64,000 nucleotides of DNA from Xiphophorus maculatus (GCF_002775205.1 NC_036447.1:7924501-7988500), one strand, 5' to 3'. Counted from the first letter of the stretch, positions 22,213-36,160 are shown. Numbers and translations are program-made. Notes: generated by a model not told the origin, from the letters alone.

Positions 22213-24330
22213 CATTTTGCTTCCTGCCCTCCACTCCCCGGTATCGTTACACCTAAAATCTGTGGGTCCCTTCTCAAGATCTGCGCCAGCGGCTCAATGC
22301 AGGCCACATAGAGAAGGGCGGATAACGGACAACCCTGATGGACACCGCAGTTCACTTTCACTGCTTTTGTCAGAAACCCGTTCACCATAAATCTGCTGGA
22401 GATGTCTCGGTACAGCAGTCCCACCCACGCTAAGAAAACTCCAAGGAAAACCCATTTTTTGCAGAACCCGAGAAAGATACTGGTGCAAGACCGATCGAAA
22501 GCTTTCTCAAAATCTAAGTTTAGGACTATCAGCCGAATGTTTCTGTCTCTTGTTAAGGAAAAATGATTATTTTAGTGCTTAATACAGTTAATCTTACGAC
22601 ATGTGTAAAAGTTATATTCAATACTCTTATTTGGAACAGGTTTGTCTGAGATGCGGGATGGGGCCGAATAGCAGGCATTCAGACAAGCAGGGGCCTCCCG
22701 CTGTCACACAGAGCCATAAAATTAGCATTCCGATGGGGCAGAAGTACGGGAGTTTGGGGGAAGAGACTTCAGAGGTATCTGCGAAATCTCATCTCAGGAC
22801 CTTTCGGCGCCAGGGATCCGCCCGTACCAGACAGGGATTAGCACTAAGTGGTCCGCCCTTTTACTTAGACAAAAACCAGACGGCCCTCCAATCTTTGCCG
22901 TAAATCAGGGAGGTTCTTAAGTTTCTCTGAGTCCCTACGGGAGTTTCTAATTGGTCAAGAACGGAACGCCTTAATTGAATATATTAAATTGAAGAAACAC
23001 CCACTCAGTATAAAATTTCGTGTCAGCGTTAAAAATCCAGAGATCGGCCACTATTTTTTGCCTTTTTGTTTGTCTTTGTTTTGTGTTTGTCTGTCTTCCC
23101 CTTGTCTGTCTTTATTTATGAGAAAATGCATATCTCTGTACCTCTGCAGCTTTGTTAATTGATTCATGCGTTGCTTTGTATGGGATTAAACTCTGTGATC
23201 TGTGACGTCAACGCGCTCTGTTGTTGTTTCACTTTCTAACAGCTGCAGCACCGCCCGCTAGGGATCCCGGGACTTTAAGGAAGAAAGAGCCAAACGTTTT
23301 GTCCAAAGTTAATGTTAAATTATTCTTCCTTAATACTCTCGCAAAACAGATGATGTCTCGGATCAGTACCAGGCTGTCCGTGATGCTCCTTCCCGGGACG
23401 GCGCAGGCTTGATCCGGGTGGATTAAATCCCCCAACACTCGACACATCCTGGCTGCTAAAAGTCTACTAAAAATTTTGCAATCGACGTTTAAAAGGGTGA
23501 TGGGTCTCCAGTTTTTAAGGTCTCTTTTGTCTTTGTATAAAAGTGTAACTATTCCTGTTCTAAAACTATCGGGGAGTGTGTCTAGTTTGCTAAAATCGGT
23601 AAAAACATTGATTAAATCAGGTGCTAAAATGTCCCAGAATGTTAAATAAAATTCTATAGGGAGTCCGTCTGAGCCTGGAGACTCCTCTTTTAAAACTTTT
23701 CAAAGACTAAAAGCTCTAAAAGGGTAAAATCCTGCCCGAAAAAACTCGTCTCTTTTATACTTTTTTCAATAAAATCCAAAGTTTCTTTGATATTTTCTTT
23801 ATTTACTGATTTTTCTGTATACAGTTCACCGTAAAAATCTTCGATTACCTTTTTCTTTTCTTCTATGTTAGAAACAATGTTTCCATTTTCTGATTTTAGT
23901 TCAGAAATAAAACTTGGATTATTTATAATTTTCTTGAAAAAGTATCTAGTGCATTTTTCTCCTTCTAATTCTCTCTCTCTGTGCTTCTTAAAATTACTCC
24001 CTTGCTCTCTATTTCTGCTAAAATACTAATTTCTTTTTTGACTTCTCTTATTTCCTTATTAAAATCCATTCCCTGTTGGTTTAAAAAGTGATACCTTTGT
24101 AATCTTTTCTGCAGCCCTATCTCTGTTCTTTTCTCTTTTTATTTTTTCCTGCTTGTCTAAAGAAAGTCTGGGTCCTACCTTTCACCATCTCCCACCACTG
24201 TGCTCGTGTTTCGTACAGGTCTTGGAGGGTCTGCCACTCGCGGTACCGCTCCCGGTACTGGCTGACCAGAACCTGGTCCTCCAGCAGGGAGCGGTTGAGT
24301 TTCCACAGACCTCTCCCGGTCGTCGCACCT
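22213..24330 (-). pseudogene. L1/Tx1-like LINE ORF2 fragment, unit 2
   Basis: Same truncated reverse-transcriptase fragment as in units 1 and 3, split by LTR A at 22551-23335. A base missing near 22491 shortens the FEKAFDRV-containing frame, and three bases are missing near 23683. Confidence 0.9.
22551..23335 (+). mobile_element. Solo LTR A, unit 2
   Basis: Flanked by CTCT at 22547-22550 and 23336-23339. It is 785 bp, slightly shorter than units 1 and 3 because of small deletions in T/A runs (for example near 23115). Confidence 0.8.
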
Positions 24331-24420
24331 GAAGGAAGTGAAAGCGTGCAGGACAGAAGGAGTGTGTTTGTGTATATATACTGTATATAAAGGTTTTACT
24401 GGTTTAGAAAAATCAGAGGA

Positions 24421-24472
24421 TAAATAATAAAATAAATAAATAAAAATAAATAAATAAATTTTTTAAAAAAAG
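24421..24472 (+). repeat. TAAA-rich simple repeat, unit 2
   Basis: Same tract as at 3684-3735, directly before the gag start. Confidence 0.9.
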
Positions 24473-24477
24473 GGAAA

Positions 24478-26276
24478 ATGGGAGGAACTTTTAATAAAGG
24501 TCAAAATACTGAAGAATACGTTCCATGTGGCCCAGAAATAGATCATATGGTTATAATTCATGGCAGAGTTTGTTGTCAACATGTTCCACAGTGGCACACA
24601 GAGTTTGGTTTTCCTAAGAATGGCAGCTTAGAGTAGACCATATCAGAGACTTAGAGCAGAAACTCTTAGCACAACGTGCCAAACTGATGCAACACACAAA
24701 GATTTCAAAGACACACCTGCATGCACTACAATCACACGAAGAAGCGTTCAATCTCTGGAAAAGAGAAGCCTTTTGCAGGGATCAAAAACACCAGAGTAAA
24801 CTACAGATGGTTCAGAAATTTGCATACAAGGGGAATGAAAAATATGAGACTAAAATAGAACAGGAAAAATCTAATAAAACAAAATGTGTTTCTTCTCACG
24901 CATGTACATCACTGGCTGTACCTGGCTTCAGTCTAACGGCACCAACTGACCCTTCAGCAAACCCATCTGTGGCTCCACTCTACCCAGCGCTCCAAGTCCT
25001 TGGAACTCCACCACCGTACCATCCAAAGACTGATGGTCCAGGACCGAAGAATCCATTCTGGGATCCCTCGGACGACTCCCTGCCTCTGGCTATCCTCCAC
25101 CAATCAAAGACTGAGCAGAAACCCCGTCCTGTTGACCTTGAGCAACAACAGGACCAGGACAGAGTTCCCTCACGAGGCTTGAAAGGCCCGCCTCCACGAC
25201 CCCCTACAACTGAACATGGTCGTCACCTTCGCTCCAAAGACCAACCCCTGACCCCACCATCACCTGGCACCTCTGGAAGCCGGTACCGAGGACAGAAGGT
25301 TGAAACCTATCCCATGGTTGAAGTCCCTGGCCTCAAAGGCCCTGACCTTCTCTGCAGAGCTTGGGGACCAGATGACCTCATTGCTGTAGCCAAACAGCAC
25401 CTTCCCCCTATTGAGAAAGGAGGCAGAGCCATCGCTGAAGCCCTAGAGTATCTCAGCAAAACCATGAGACCAACGACCTATGAACTTAAGACTGTTTTGC
25501 TCCATGTTTATGGTCCGACTGTGGTCTCCAAACTTGGTCCAGTCTTCTCACAAGATCTCCGTCTAAGAGGAATGGATAACCCTGACGGAACCGACAATCC
25601 ACTCAATGCTGACTACAACAAGGCTCTACGAAAAATAGGCGAAGCCTTCATAGAGCAGTTTCCAATCCGCCCCAGCTACAATGTCATCTCAGCCTGCACC
25701 CAAGGTCCAATTGAAGGTTCAAATGACTTTTACAGACGCCTGTTTGACATTTTCTCAGCTCACTCTGGTCTAGAAGTCCCCAAAAATGACTGGATGGGAA
25801 ATGATCCGGCTGGTCCCTTTGAACTGCTTCTCTGTCAAAAGTTCCTGGAAAGACTGAGGCTTGACATCAGAGATGGAATCAAAATGTCCTACATTGGATG
25901 GGACATCACACCAAGAATTAAAGAACTTCTGCTTCATGCCCAACACAATGAGAAACTCTGCAACGATCGCCTGAAGAAGAACAAAGACCGCAAAGAAAAG
26001 CGCATGGAAGATGCTCAGCTCACCCTGATTCAACACATCACTGCTCAGAACTCCAGCCACCGCCCACCTGCAGTTGATCAATATGGAGGTCCCTCACAAG
26101 ATCCATGTTTCAACTGTGGCCAGATTGGACATTGGGCTCGAGAATGCCCTCAGAAAAAGCGAGACAGAAGCAGAGGTAGAGGTTTCCACCACCATCAAGG
26201 ACGTCCAAACCCACGTGGCGGCTTTGGCTCACGCGGCCGAGGGTTCCTAACTCGGGGTGGTTTCAACATAAAATAA
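24478..26276 (+). pseudogene. gag: Endogenous retrovirus gag, one frameshift, unit 2
   Basis: Counterpart of 45248-47047. The only frame break is one missing G near 24634 (about codon 52). From an internal ATG at 24687 the remaining 529 codons are open to the same stop, keeping the proline-rich PPPY segment, the capsid major homology region and the CCHC knuckle. It would produce an N-terminally shortened Gag lacking the MGG start if used. A single-base change in a GG pair could be a consensus error. Confidence 0.88.
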
Positions 26277-27484
26277 TTATTTACAGTGTGTTTACTTTTA
26301 TTAGAAGTTCATTTAATATTAATCTTACAATGTTTAATCAGTTTATTATGTCTCACTCAGTCTTACAGAGTCATTGTTTCTCTTTTTAGCCTTCACAGTT
26401 TGCCTCAGTGTGTCAGAAGCTTAGCAACAGGCGATAAGTAAATAGTTGTCATACCTTGCGGAGTGACAGACCAGACCGACGACTCAGCGATTATTATTAG
26501 GCACAGAATATTCTGTCTGAAACCCATTTTTAACTGAAAGTTGCATTTTTCTCTGTGTGTGTATTAATCTGATTAGCTCCTTGGGAATGTTGGTGATGAC
26601 ACTGTGTCTGTGGGAGAAGGACGGTATACAGTATATGTAGTGTTAAGGAGAAAAGTTATTATGTTAGCTTAAATTTTGGAAAAGCATGGCTCTCCTTTTC
26701 CTCCTGTTAGCCGGGTCGAGCGGATCTCGTCACAGCTGGCAAGGAAACGGCAGGCACAATGACGTCACAGATCACATAGTTTAATTCATACTAAGCACCG
26801 CATGAATCCGTTAACAGAGCTGCAGAGGTACAGAGATATACATTTTATACAGACAACATGAAACAGACAACACAAAACACATAAGACAGACAAAGGCGCC
26901 CACGTGGAGAAAAGATGAAAAAAAACTCTTCCTCTCCGGTGATGACCTGAAACTATAAACCAAAAGGGTGTTTCCCTATTTAATATATGCAAAAAAGGCG
27001 TTCTGCTCTTCGTCCAATTAGAACTCCCTCAGGCCCCCAAAGAAAGTTGGGACTTCCTGATTTATAGCAAAGGTGCCTGTTTTTTATCTAAGCAGAGGGC
27101 GGACTACCCCGTGGTCATCTCTGCCTGATACGGAAGATCCCTGGCGCCAAGAAGTCTCTGACCCCTTTCGGACTGTAAATTTTATTGCTCTGTGTCCGCG
27201 GGGGAGGAAAAGGGCCCTGCTTTGTTTGAATATCTGCTATTGTGAGCTCCCCCATGCTCCACAGAAAACTGTTCCAAATAAAGTGTTGGCTATCCCTTTA
27301 CAGATGTCGTAAGATTAAGTGTATTTTAGCATTAAATAATCATTTTCCTTAGCAGTAGAGAGGTGATTCCTTTGTCTAGTCAGATCTCTTCGGAGTTCTC
27401 CATCTGCGCAGATGTGAAATAAAGCTGTGTTTTGTTCTTTCTCTTTAACAAGGTTTGGACTTTGTTAATTTTTCTCGCTCCACA
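26268..27484 (+). mobile_element. ERV LTR fused to gag end, split by LTR B, unit 2
   Basis: Same structure as 5528-6743. The gag stop codon lies inside the first nine bases. Confidence 0.85.
26641..27354 (-). mobile_element. Solo LTR B, unit 2
   Basis: GTAG duplications at 26637-26640 and 27355-27358; TG...CA ends. 714 bp. Confidence 0.85.
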
Positions 27485-27526
27485 TTTCCTCAAAATTTAT
27501 AAGGTTATTTTTGCATTCATCTAGCA

Positions 27527-28335
27527 CAGGGGTCTCAAACTCGCGGCCCGCGGACCACTGCGGCCCTCGGGACGATAGTTTGTGGCCCCGCCTTAATATG
27601 AAAGTTTAATGTTAGTGCAGCCCGCGAGTTTGATATAATTGGCACTTTTCAGTGTTGTGCGCGGAGCTGAACGAACTTACCAATCATGGTGGAGTATATT
27701 GCTCTCGGGGGCGGGACATCGGCCGGGCCTATTTGCATTTTCTATTTGTCATTATTTGCATGCGGTACATGCGCAATTTCCGCTTCACGTGCTTCAGCAT
27801 CCAGTCTAGACCCGGAAGTTGCTGATCAGTGTAACGTAATTAAGGTTAGGCGCTGTAACGCTTGGTTGTGTTTAAGGGGAGGGAGAGGAGGCGGGCAGAT
27901 TCGTCAGGACGGTCAAAAACTCACAACCACACTGGTACTGGGAATTCCCCAGTGTTGTCCTTTAATAAATACGCTCTTCACCAACCTTACAAAGCCCGGT
28001 TGAACGGCTGCTATATTATCAGACATGAAAATTGAGCAGCGTCCAAACAACCCGTAACATTACTAAAAAGTTAGGGAGCTAACATGTCCGTCTAGCACGT
28101 TTCTCCCACGCTCTCTACAGAGAAGCTGTGGCGCATACTTCTGACATCATTAGCAATACTAGAGTATCTTAAAGAGACACTACACAATTACGGCTGTTAC
28201 AGCGCCTGACTACGGCCTAATATGGTAATAGGCGATCAGAAAGGTTCGGCTGAGGAGACCGTGTGTGTGAATGCGGCCTAGCCTCACCCAGACTCTACCT
28301 CAGCGGCCCCCGGGTAAATTCAGTTTGAGACCCTG
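27527..28335. mobile_element. hAT-type MITE, unit 2
   Basis: ATCTAGCA duplications at 27519-27526 and 28336-28343, with the same inverted ends as in unit 1. Confidence 0.88.
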
Positions 28336-28343
28336 ATCTAGCA

Positions 28344-29197
28344 TGTTTGTAGAGGTCTAATTGATCAAATTGAGCTAGAAACTTTGACAGGTGAACTTAA
28401 TGTGACCTTCTCTGAACCTTTGCATGCGCATTTTGAACTGTTCAGTGTTTCAGTCTTTTATGCACAACTTACAGTTCTCTAACAAAAAAAAATTCACAAC
28501 AGATGTTTGGTTCACGAAGAGACAGAATAAAACATAAAACAGAAAGAGTTATTGTAGACAGTGATGACTTTTGCAGGAAAGATTTCTTGTAGCGGTCTGC
28601 ATTGCAGCAAATTTGAAGAAGCCTCTGACTGAAGACACTCTATTTTCCCAAAGCAATCTCATGAAGAGGATAGTTTAGAGTGAAACAGATGAAGAGTGAA
28701 AAAATCGATCTGCTTCAGCTCCTTCCAGTGCTGCTATTGCCATCTGAAGAAATGGTCACAAAGTGGGCATGAGCTGGTCAAAAACAGCCAATCAGAACCA
28801 GAAGGAGGGTCAAAGTGCTGTCAATCAAGCTCCTGTACACTGCTTAGTGTATTAATGGAGGAGGAACAACTTACAGTTTCAGGAAAAACTGTTATCTGCC
28901 ATGCTAACTAGCTTTAGCATTCCTGGCAGACTCTGTCTATCAGAAATAAGCCGTAGTATATACAAGAGTGTATCAGAACAAAAAAGGAGTAAATTTCCAT
29001 TAAAAAGCTAAAAAAAAATATATTAACTTAATCTCAAAACTTTTGTAGAAAAAACTTTAACATTTCTGAGTTCAAAGTCTAGAACAAGTTAGAAAAACTC
29101 TGAAATTTTCAGATTAACCTAAAAAAAATTCTTTAAAAAACCCCAAAACCAACAGCAAAAAAAACCTTGACAATTTCTGGGTTTGAAATGTCTAAAA
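28344..29197. other. Unclassified intergenic sequence, unit 2
   Basis: Matches 7603-8460; no gene seen. Confidence 0.5.
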
Positions 29198-29315
29198 CAG
29201 GGGTCACCGACCTTTTTCAGACTGGGAGCTACTTCACGGGTCCAGAGTAACACGAAGGGCTACTATTGATACAGACATAAAGGCTCTTCAGATCACCTAT
29301 CTGTTATGCTAATTC
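29198..29315. mobile_element. Truncated hAT-like end, unit 2
   Basis: Starts CAGGGGTCACCGACC, truncated against the L2-like LINE. Confidence 0.5.
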
Positions 29316-30415
29316 CTGCATACAAGCCCCTGCTGATCAGGACAAAACCTACAGTGAGGCAGGTGAGGGTGTAGACTGAGGGGGCCATGGAGGCACTTCA
29401 GGACTGTTTTGGGTGCTCTGACTGGGAGATGTTCAAGGCAGCAGCAACTTACAATGACCAGATCAACATCGATGAGTACGCCATGACTGTGTCAGCCTAC
29501 ATCAACAAGTGCACAGAGGACGTCAGCATCACTAAGAACATTATCACCCGGGCCAACCAAAAACCCTGGATGACTAAGGAGGTACGTGAAATGCTAAAAG
29601 CACGGAACTCAGCCTGCAAGTCTGGCGACAAGGAGGCACTGAGGACAGCGAGAGCTAACTTGAACCGTGCTATCAGGTTAGCAAAGCGAACCCACAGTCG
29701 AAAAATACAGGAGTTCTTCCACGACACCAGCAACACCAGAAGTATGTGGCAAGGCATAAAGGCGATCACAGATTACAATCCATCCTCCCCCCAGTGGGTG
29801 AAGTTGATGCTGACTTCTAAATGGACTCAATAACTTCTTTGGGAGGTTCGAGGCACTGAACAGTACTCCGGCAAAGAAAACTGTTCCCACCAGGAAGAGG
29901 AGGCACTCTGCCTGGACACAGCCGATGTGTTGAAGACTCTGAAAAGAGTCAACCCACGGAGGCCCAGGCCCCGACAACATACCTGGGTGGGTGTTCAGGG
30001 AATGCGCAGGTCAGCTGGCTGGTGTCCTAACAGACGTTTTTAACACCTCACTGGACCAAGCCACAGTGCCAGCCTGTCTCAAAACTGCCTCCATCATTCC
30101 GGTGCCAAAGAAACCTCAAGTCACCTCTTTCAACGATTACCGGCCTGTGGCACTGACTCCCATCATGATGAAGTGCTTTGAAAGGCTGGTAAAAGTCTCC
30201 AGAGACTCCCCCCCACATTCGACCCGTTCCAGTTTGCCTACCGCCGAAACCGCTCCACTGAGGACGCCATCTCCTTCACCCTACACCTATTCTGGAGTAA
30301 CCTCACAACATTGGAAGCTCAACACACTGTCCTGAGCCGTATGCAACGAAATTTCGTTCTGTATACACCCTGTGCATGCAAAATGACAATAAAGTCAGTC
30401 TAAGTCTAAGTCTAA
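29316..30415 (+). pseudogene. Internally deleted L2-like LINE, unit 2
   Basis: Same deleted element as in unit 1, with longer open pieces: 29387-29833 (linker region) and 29991-30335 (reverse-transcriptase start). The 3' tail is (CTAAGT)n. Confidence 0.85.
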
Positions 30416-31111
30416 ATGTTCTTGGCTCAGCCTCTATAACAATAATACATATATGTATATATGATTACATGCTGCCTGATCATATTAATGTTAGGGACTA
30501 CTCACAGTAGTTATCAGTAATAATTTACCATGGCAGATATGGTTAATTGCTATATTGTGATCAGAAGTTCTTGGTTCAGAGTTTTAAGTTTGATTCCCTT
30601 TTGGAGATTTTCTGTGTGATGATAAATTGCCCACCAGTGACTGAGAGCCTGGATTGGTGCTGCAGCTGCAGGGCTGGACGAACTGAGTACCTTGAGATTT
30701 TCCTTTGAATAAAAAAAGAAAAGAATAGTTCTTGTTTTATTATCTAACCCTCTTTACTATTAACAAAACTGTGGAGAAGAAAATATATTTTGTGTCCAAA
30801 GATATTGTACACACAGCTGTGTAGAGTCTGTGGGGGTGAGGTGGGCACAAAGCCTAAATCTGATTGGTCAGTTTGCTTTTGTTTATTTCACGGGTTGGCG
30901 TTTTTCTGTAAGCTAAACATGAATGAGTGGAGTTTGAACCTCCCGTAGTTCTAAGATCCCGCCTGAGCTTCTTACAGTGTGCGGTTCTGGCGGGTCGCCG
31001 GTTTATTTGCTTTTTTCAGGTTTCGCCAACTGAATAACTGACGGGTCACCCGCTGGCCGACACCAGCAGATGCGCTGGGGGAAACCCTGGATATATGTAT
31101 AAACATCAATG
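30416..31111. other. Unclassified intergenic sequence, unit 2
   Basis: Matches 9683-10380; nothing recognised. Confidence 0.4.
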
Positions 31112-31904
31112 ACTCCTGGATTTCTGGGCTTCTCACCCTTTCTCTAAGGGAGCCCAGAGACCCTGCGGAGAAAACCCCTCCAGGATAACAAGGCAGTTCC
31201 CAGGAGGGGCACTCTCCAGTACCCCCTCCAAGGACTTAAAAAGGCTGGGTAAACAGTCAGAACCCGACCCAAACCCGTAGGTAGAGGGAGAGGCTGTCCT
31301 CTTGTTCACCCCAACGCACCAAGGCGGGAGGCAACAAGTCAGCCCACTCCTGCCCAGCGCCTCTCACAAGGGCAACTCCAGGGTGGAAAACATCCAACCC
31401 GAAGAGTTTTTGCGGCGCTAGTGGCTCGTATTTTTCTGACAGTAGGCAGACAGGAAGGAGGGGGAGGAGAGGGGGCAAAGGTCATCGAACCCGCGACGTC
31501 CGTTTCGAGGACTAAGGCCTCCAAACGTGGTGCGTGCTAACCCCCTGCGCCACCACAGCACGCCCCGAGTCCGACTACTTCTAGCCGGAACCCATCGGCT
31601 CTTTTCGGGCTGAGCCCGGCCGGGCTCTGTGGGTTAAAGCCCGGCCACCAGGGGCTCCCCAACGTGCCCCACCCCCAGGTCTGGCTCCAGGGTGGGACCT
31701 CATGTACGGGCGAGCAGAACCACTGTTTCCAATGGTCGTTTTCATCATAAGGGATCTTTGGGCTGCACTTGGTCTGGTTCCTCACCTTGGACCTGTCTGC
31801 ATTGGGTGGCCCTACCAGAGGCATGAAGCCCCGACAGCAAGACTCCTAGGATCACTGGGACACTCAAACCCCCCCACCACGATAAGGTGGCAGCCCATGG
31901 AGGG

Positions 31905-31907
<3 letters not shown>
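31112..31907. repeat. GC-rich fish interspersed repeat, unit 2
   Basis: Matches 10381-11176; class unresolved. Confidence 0.6.
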
Positions 31908-31958
<51 letters not shown>

Positions 31959-31998
31959 TGTGTGTGTGTGTGTGTGTGCGTGTGTGTGTGTGTGGGTG

Positions 31999-32033
<35 letters not shown>
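31908..32033 (+). repeat. (TG)n microsatellite, unit 2
   Basis: About 126 bases, the longest of the three copies. Confidence 0.97.
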
Positions 32034-32037
<4 letters not shown>

Positions 32038-32922
32038 ATGAAGTAACCTATTAATTATGTAAGACAGAGAGAAAATGAGAGAGAGAGGAAGAAAGTTGTT
32101 TTTAAGATGAGGAAACAAACTCAATGTGGTGGGAAGCAAATTCTGACCTTGGGTCCAGTTGTGAGGTGAAATGTATCTTTGTAGTTTAAAAAAAAAGATT
32201 TTTAGGCTCTAATAAAGTTTTTTAGGCCGTTATTTAACAGGCTGAACAGGAAATTGGGAGGAGAGAGAAGGAAATGACATGCAGCAGATTCCCCAGGACT
32301 GGGAATTAAACCAGGTTGACAAACAAACCTAGAAGTAACGTCCTAAACAAAACATAATTTACAGTTTTACTGTAAATCTGGTTAAAAAAATGACGGAATT
32401 ATTCATTTCTTAGCCCCTTTTCCTTCTCTTTTATACAAGCAGACAGAACATAAGCTCAACAACACAAAAGCTTCATATTTATTACAAAATATTCATCTAA
32501 GAATCGATTTCTTCCTGTAGTGGAAATGATTTCTGATTAAGTTTTCTGTTTTCATACTTTCATGGATTGTTCTTCTTTTTACCTTTTCTACACTTTTTCA
32601 TGTTAAATTGCACTTTTTTGTTAAGTTTCTAATATTATCTTGAATCTGTATTTCTAAATAAAGACTAACTGAAAGATCCCACAGTAACTTTTATTTTTGA
32701 TAAAACCTGTTTTTTCTTATAACAAACAAACCAGATAAAACAAGTTTGGGCTTCTTCAGGGTCCAGAGTATTAAATTATGATTACAATTATCATCTATTA
32801 CTATGTACAGATTAAACTCTAATCTTCATTTAACATCCTGGAACCTGAAGAATCCAAACCTGTTAAATCAGCTTTTTTATGTTTGGTATAAAAAGAAAAA
32901 CAGGATTTATCAAAGAAAAACA
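32034..32922. other. AT-rich intergenic sequence, unit 2
   Basis: Matches 11297-12185; no gene. Confidence 0.5.
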
Positions 32923-33142
32923 GGTGAATGGACTGAACTTGTGTCGTGCCTTGCTAGTCATGTTGACCACTCAAAGCGCTTCACACTACAGTCACATTCA
33001 CACCGACATGCAGGTTGGAGGGCAACTTGCCGCTAAGTGCCCCGCCCCGGGGCAGCTCAACATGTGGCTGAGGAAGCTGGAATCGAACTTACAACCTTCT
33101 GGTCACAAGGCGACCACTCTACCCCCTGAGCCACAGTCTCAC
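32923..33142 (-). mobile_element. tRNA-headed SINE, unit 2
   Basis: Same element and orientation as at 12186-12405. Confidence 0.75.
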
Positions 33143-33457
33143 TAAAACAGCCACTGCATGATCCTTTTGCTAGTCTTCTTTAAAATACAGGTTTAAACAG
33201 TTTAATGAGCTACAATTCAGTGCAATTTAATATAAAAAGTGAGTAGAAACGGTAAACTAAAGGACAAACCATAAAAGCACAAATACAGTGAAAATAAACA
33301 GAAATTATTACTATTAAAAGAAGACATTTTAACTCTTAAATCAATACGTTGCTATAAAAATTGAGCCCAGTGTTGTTGCGGCGCTAAAGCAGCGAAGGGA
33401 AAAGGGCTAACGTACGGCTAATTCAATTAATTTGACAAGTTTAACAATAAAGCTGCA
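33143..33457. other. AT-rich intergenic sequence, unit 2
   Basis: Matches 12406-12720; nothing recognised. Confidence 0.45.
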
Positions 33458-33652
33458 CACGTGTTTGGGGTTTCTTCAAATCTTTGGGGGCAATTTGCAG
33501 TGACCAACTGACCTGACCGACATGTTTTAGGAGATGTGGGGGGAAACCGGAGCACCCGGAGAAAACCCACGCAAACACGGGGAGAACATGCAAACTCCAC
33601 ACAGATGGTGTCTGTGAAGACGCAGCGCTAACCGCTGCACCACCGTGCTGCC
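33458..33652 (-). mobile_element. SINE-like repeat (GGCAGCACGGTGG type), unit 2
   Basis: Same repeat as at 12721-12915. Confidence 0.7.
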
Positions 33653-33831
33653 CACGTTTTTTCCAATTGGGTTGGGAAGGGATCTATTTTCTAGTTTGTC
33701 AATGGGGGGAAAACTTTTAAATTTGGTCTTGACGGAGCGTGGCATGGCGCCCCGTTCACAGAGGCTACATCCTCCATGCGTTTGATTCCAGTCCTTGGTT
33801 CGTCTCCTGCACGTCTTTCTCCTTCTCTAAA

Positions 33832-36024
33832 TCAATCAAAATCAATAACTTTAGAAATGATCTTGATTGTCTTTACTCGTTTGTTTCTGATTTGGCTTCT
33901 TACATCGCAGAAAGTTTTGTACTTCTTCCAAAAGGAAAGTTTAGATTTTTTCCTTTTACCATCTGGATCGTCCAAATCCTCCAGGATGGTTTCACCAGCA
34001 ACCTCGGTCTCTTCTGAGGATTCTGGGTCAGTGGAAGAACCTGGTAAAGGTTCTCCTGCGAGATCCTCCTCTGAAGAAACCTCTTGATTTAGGACTTTAA
34101 CTTGGTTCTGTGAATCATCTTCTTCCTTCTCTTGGGAAACCGTGATGGGTTGTTGTTGGAAACCTTCTTCCTCGGCTCTGAGACTGTCGGCCAGCAGTAG
34201 GTCGTCTCTTTCTCTTTGTAAATCGTTTTTGTAAATCTTCTGTTCGTATGTCTCAACCTGCTGCTGTATGTCCATAATGTCTCTTTCATATCTACATTTT
34301 AGCTCCTCGTAGAGAGTGTGAATCTGGTCCAGTTCATGCAGCATTTGCTTCTCCCTCTTTTGCCGAATTGAGATTTCTCCTGACATTTTGTGGAGGAGCT
34401 CCTCCTTCTCAGCTCTCATATTGTCTAGAAGCTTCATGTCCTCCTCTGTTTCCTCCAGGTGAGCTTTTCTCTCCTGCTCTACCTGATGCTGGCATGTCTC
34501 AACCTCCTTCTGTAAATCCATATGGTCTCTTTCAAATCTGCGTTTTAGCTCCTCATGCGAAATGTGAAACTGATCCAGTTCGTTCAGCAGCTGCTTCTCT
34601 CTCTTTTGAAGAATAGTGATTTCTCCTGACATTTTCAGGAGGAGCTCCTCCTTCTCAGCTCTCATATTGTCTAGAAGCTTCTTGTTCTCCTCTGTTTTCT
34701 TCAGGTGAGCTTTTCTCTCATGCTCTACCTGCTGCTGAAGTTTTTTCGACTTCTTGTTTCAGCGCAGAATGTTTTCTCTCTTGGATAAGCTTTTCTTTCT
34801 TTTCTTTCTTTGAAAGAGCAGCTTCCTCCTGCTTTACCTTCTGTTCGTATGTCTCAACCTGCTGCTGTATGTCCATAATGTCTCTTTCATATCTACATTT
34901 TAGCTCCTCGTAGAGACTGTGAATCTGGTCCAGTTCATGCAGCATTTGCTTCTCCCTCTTTTGCCGAATTGAGATTTCTCTTGACATTTTGTGGAGGAGC
35001 TCCTCCTTCTCAGCTCTCATATTGTCTAGAAGCTTCTTGTCCTCCTCGGTTTTCTCCAGGTGAGCTTTTCTCTCCTGCTCTACCTGATGCTGGTATGTCT
35101 CGATTTCTCCTGACATTTTTGGAGGAGCTCCTCCTTTTCAGCTGTCAGCTTGTTGATGAGCTGCAGATTCTCGTTGTCTCTTTCTATGTTGGCATCTGTC
35201 GCATGTCTCACTTCCTCCTGATATCTATCCATGTCTTGCTTCAATCCAGAAACATCCCTTTCGTATTTACAATTGAGCTCATTGTATGAACATTTCAGCT
35301 GAATTAATTCCTCCTGCAGAAGTTTCTCACTGCCTTGCAGGAATGTGATCTTTTGAGACATTTCTTGATACATTTCATCCTTTTCAGCTCTCAAGTTCTC
35401 CAACAGCCGTTGTTCTTCACTGAGCCTGGCTTCATCATACTTTTGTGTCTCGGCCTCCTGCCTCAGCAGAGCATCATCTGCTTCATACTGGGAACGCAGC
35501 TCCTCGTATGAAGTCTGGAGTTGGTTCAGTTCTTCTTGGAGGGCCAGACTTTTCTTTCTCTCAGCTTGTATTTCAGCTACAAACGCTTCCCGGCTGAGGA
35601 GGTGGGCCACCTTTAACTCCTCAAAGTCTTCTTGCAAGTTCTTCTTCTTCATGTACTTCGCATCGTTGTGAACCTTGGAAGCAATAACCGCAGCGTTAAG
35701 GACTGCTGGATCGCTGAACTTCTCTAGTCTCTCAAGTTCCCTCTTTGCCTCCTTGGCCTGGTTGATCAATGTTTCTTTGAGAGCTTTCTGCTTCTTTAAC
35801 TGGAATTTCGTCTCTTCCAGCTCGGCCTCCAGGTCGGCCAGTTTCTGGTTGTCTTCAACCCTCCCGGCTCTCTCCATTTCCAGGGCGTAGCTGAGTTCCT
35901 GGATTTCCCCGTGAAAGATTCTCGGGTGTGCAGGAGGGAACCTGCCTTGGGGGTTTTGCTGGCCTCCCCTTCTCGCGTGGGGTCCCATCGTTCCACTGCG
36001 GTATCTCGGCGTATAATGAGACAT
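33832..36024 (-). pseudogene. Coiled-coil protein gene, frame broken, unit 2
   Basis: Starts at 36024 with the same N-terminus as unit 3. The frame is open for about 300 codons to a lost base near 35120, continues in a second piece to an added T near 34742, and a third open piece runs from 34665 to the end. A missing base near 33922 changes the tail: the open frame after FWKK no longer encodes VRNFLRC but a different 28-residue end. Only three or four single-base changes separate it from a full gene. Confidence 0.82.
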
Positions 36025-36160
36025 ATTCTACTAAATACAATCACTAAAGTTGTCGATTGGTAAACTACCTTAAAGAGCTTTGCGCACGTCTGAACTGGTC
36101 AGTGATATTGCAAGCAATGAAAAATATGCAGAATTGTGTTGCATACAATTCTGCAGTTGA

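Noticed and set aside
25770-26081. Minus-strand 103-codon frame opposite gag (also 46541-46852)
   Set aside because: Shadow of the conserved gag coding strand; no independent signal.
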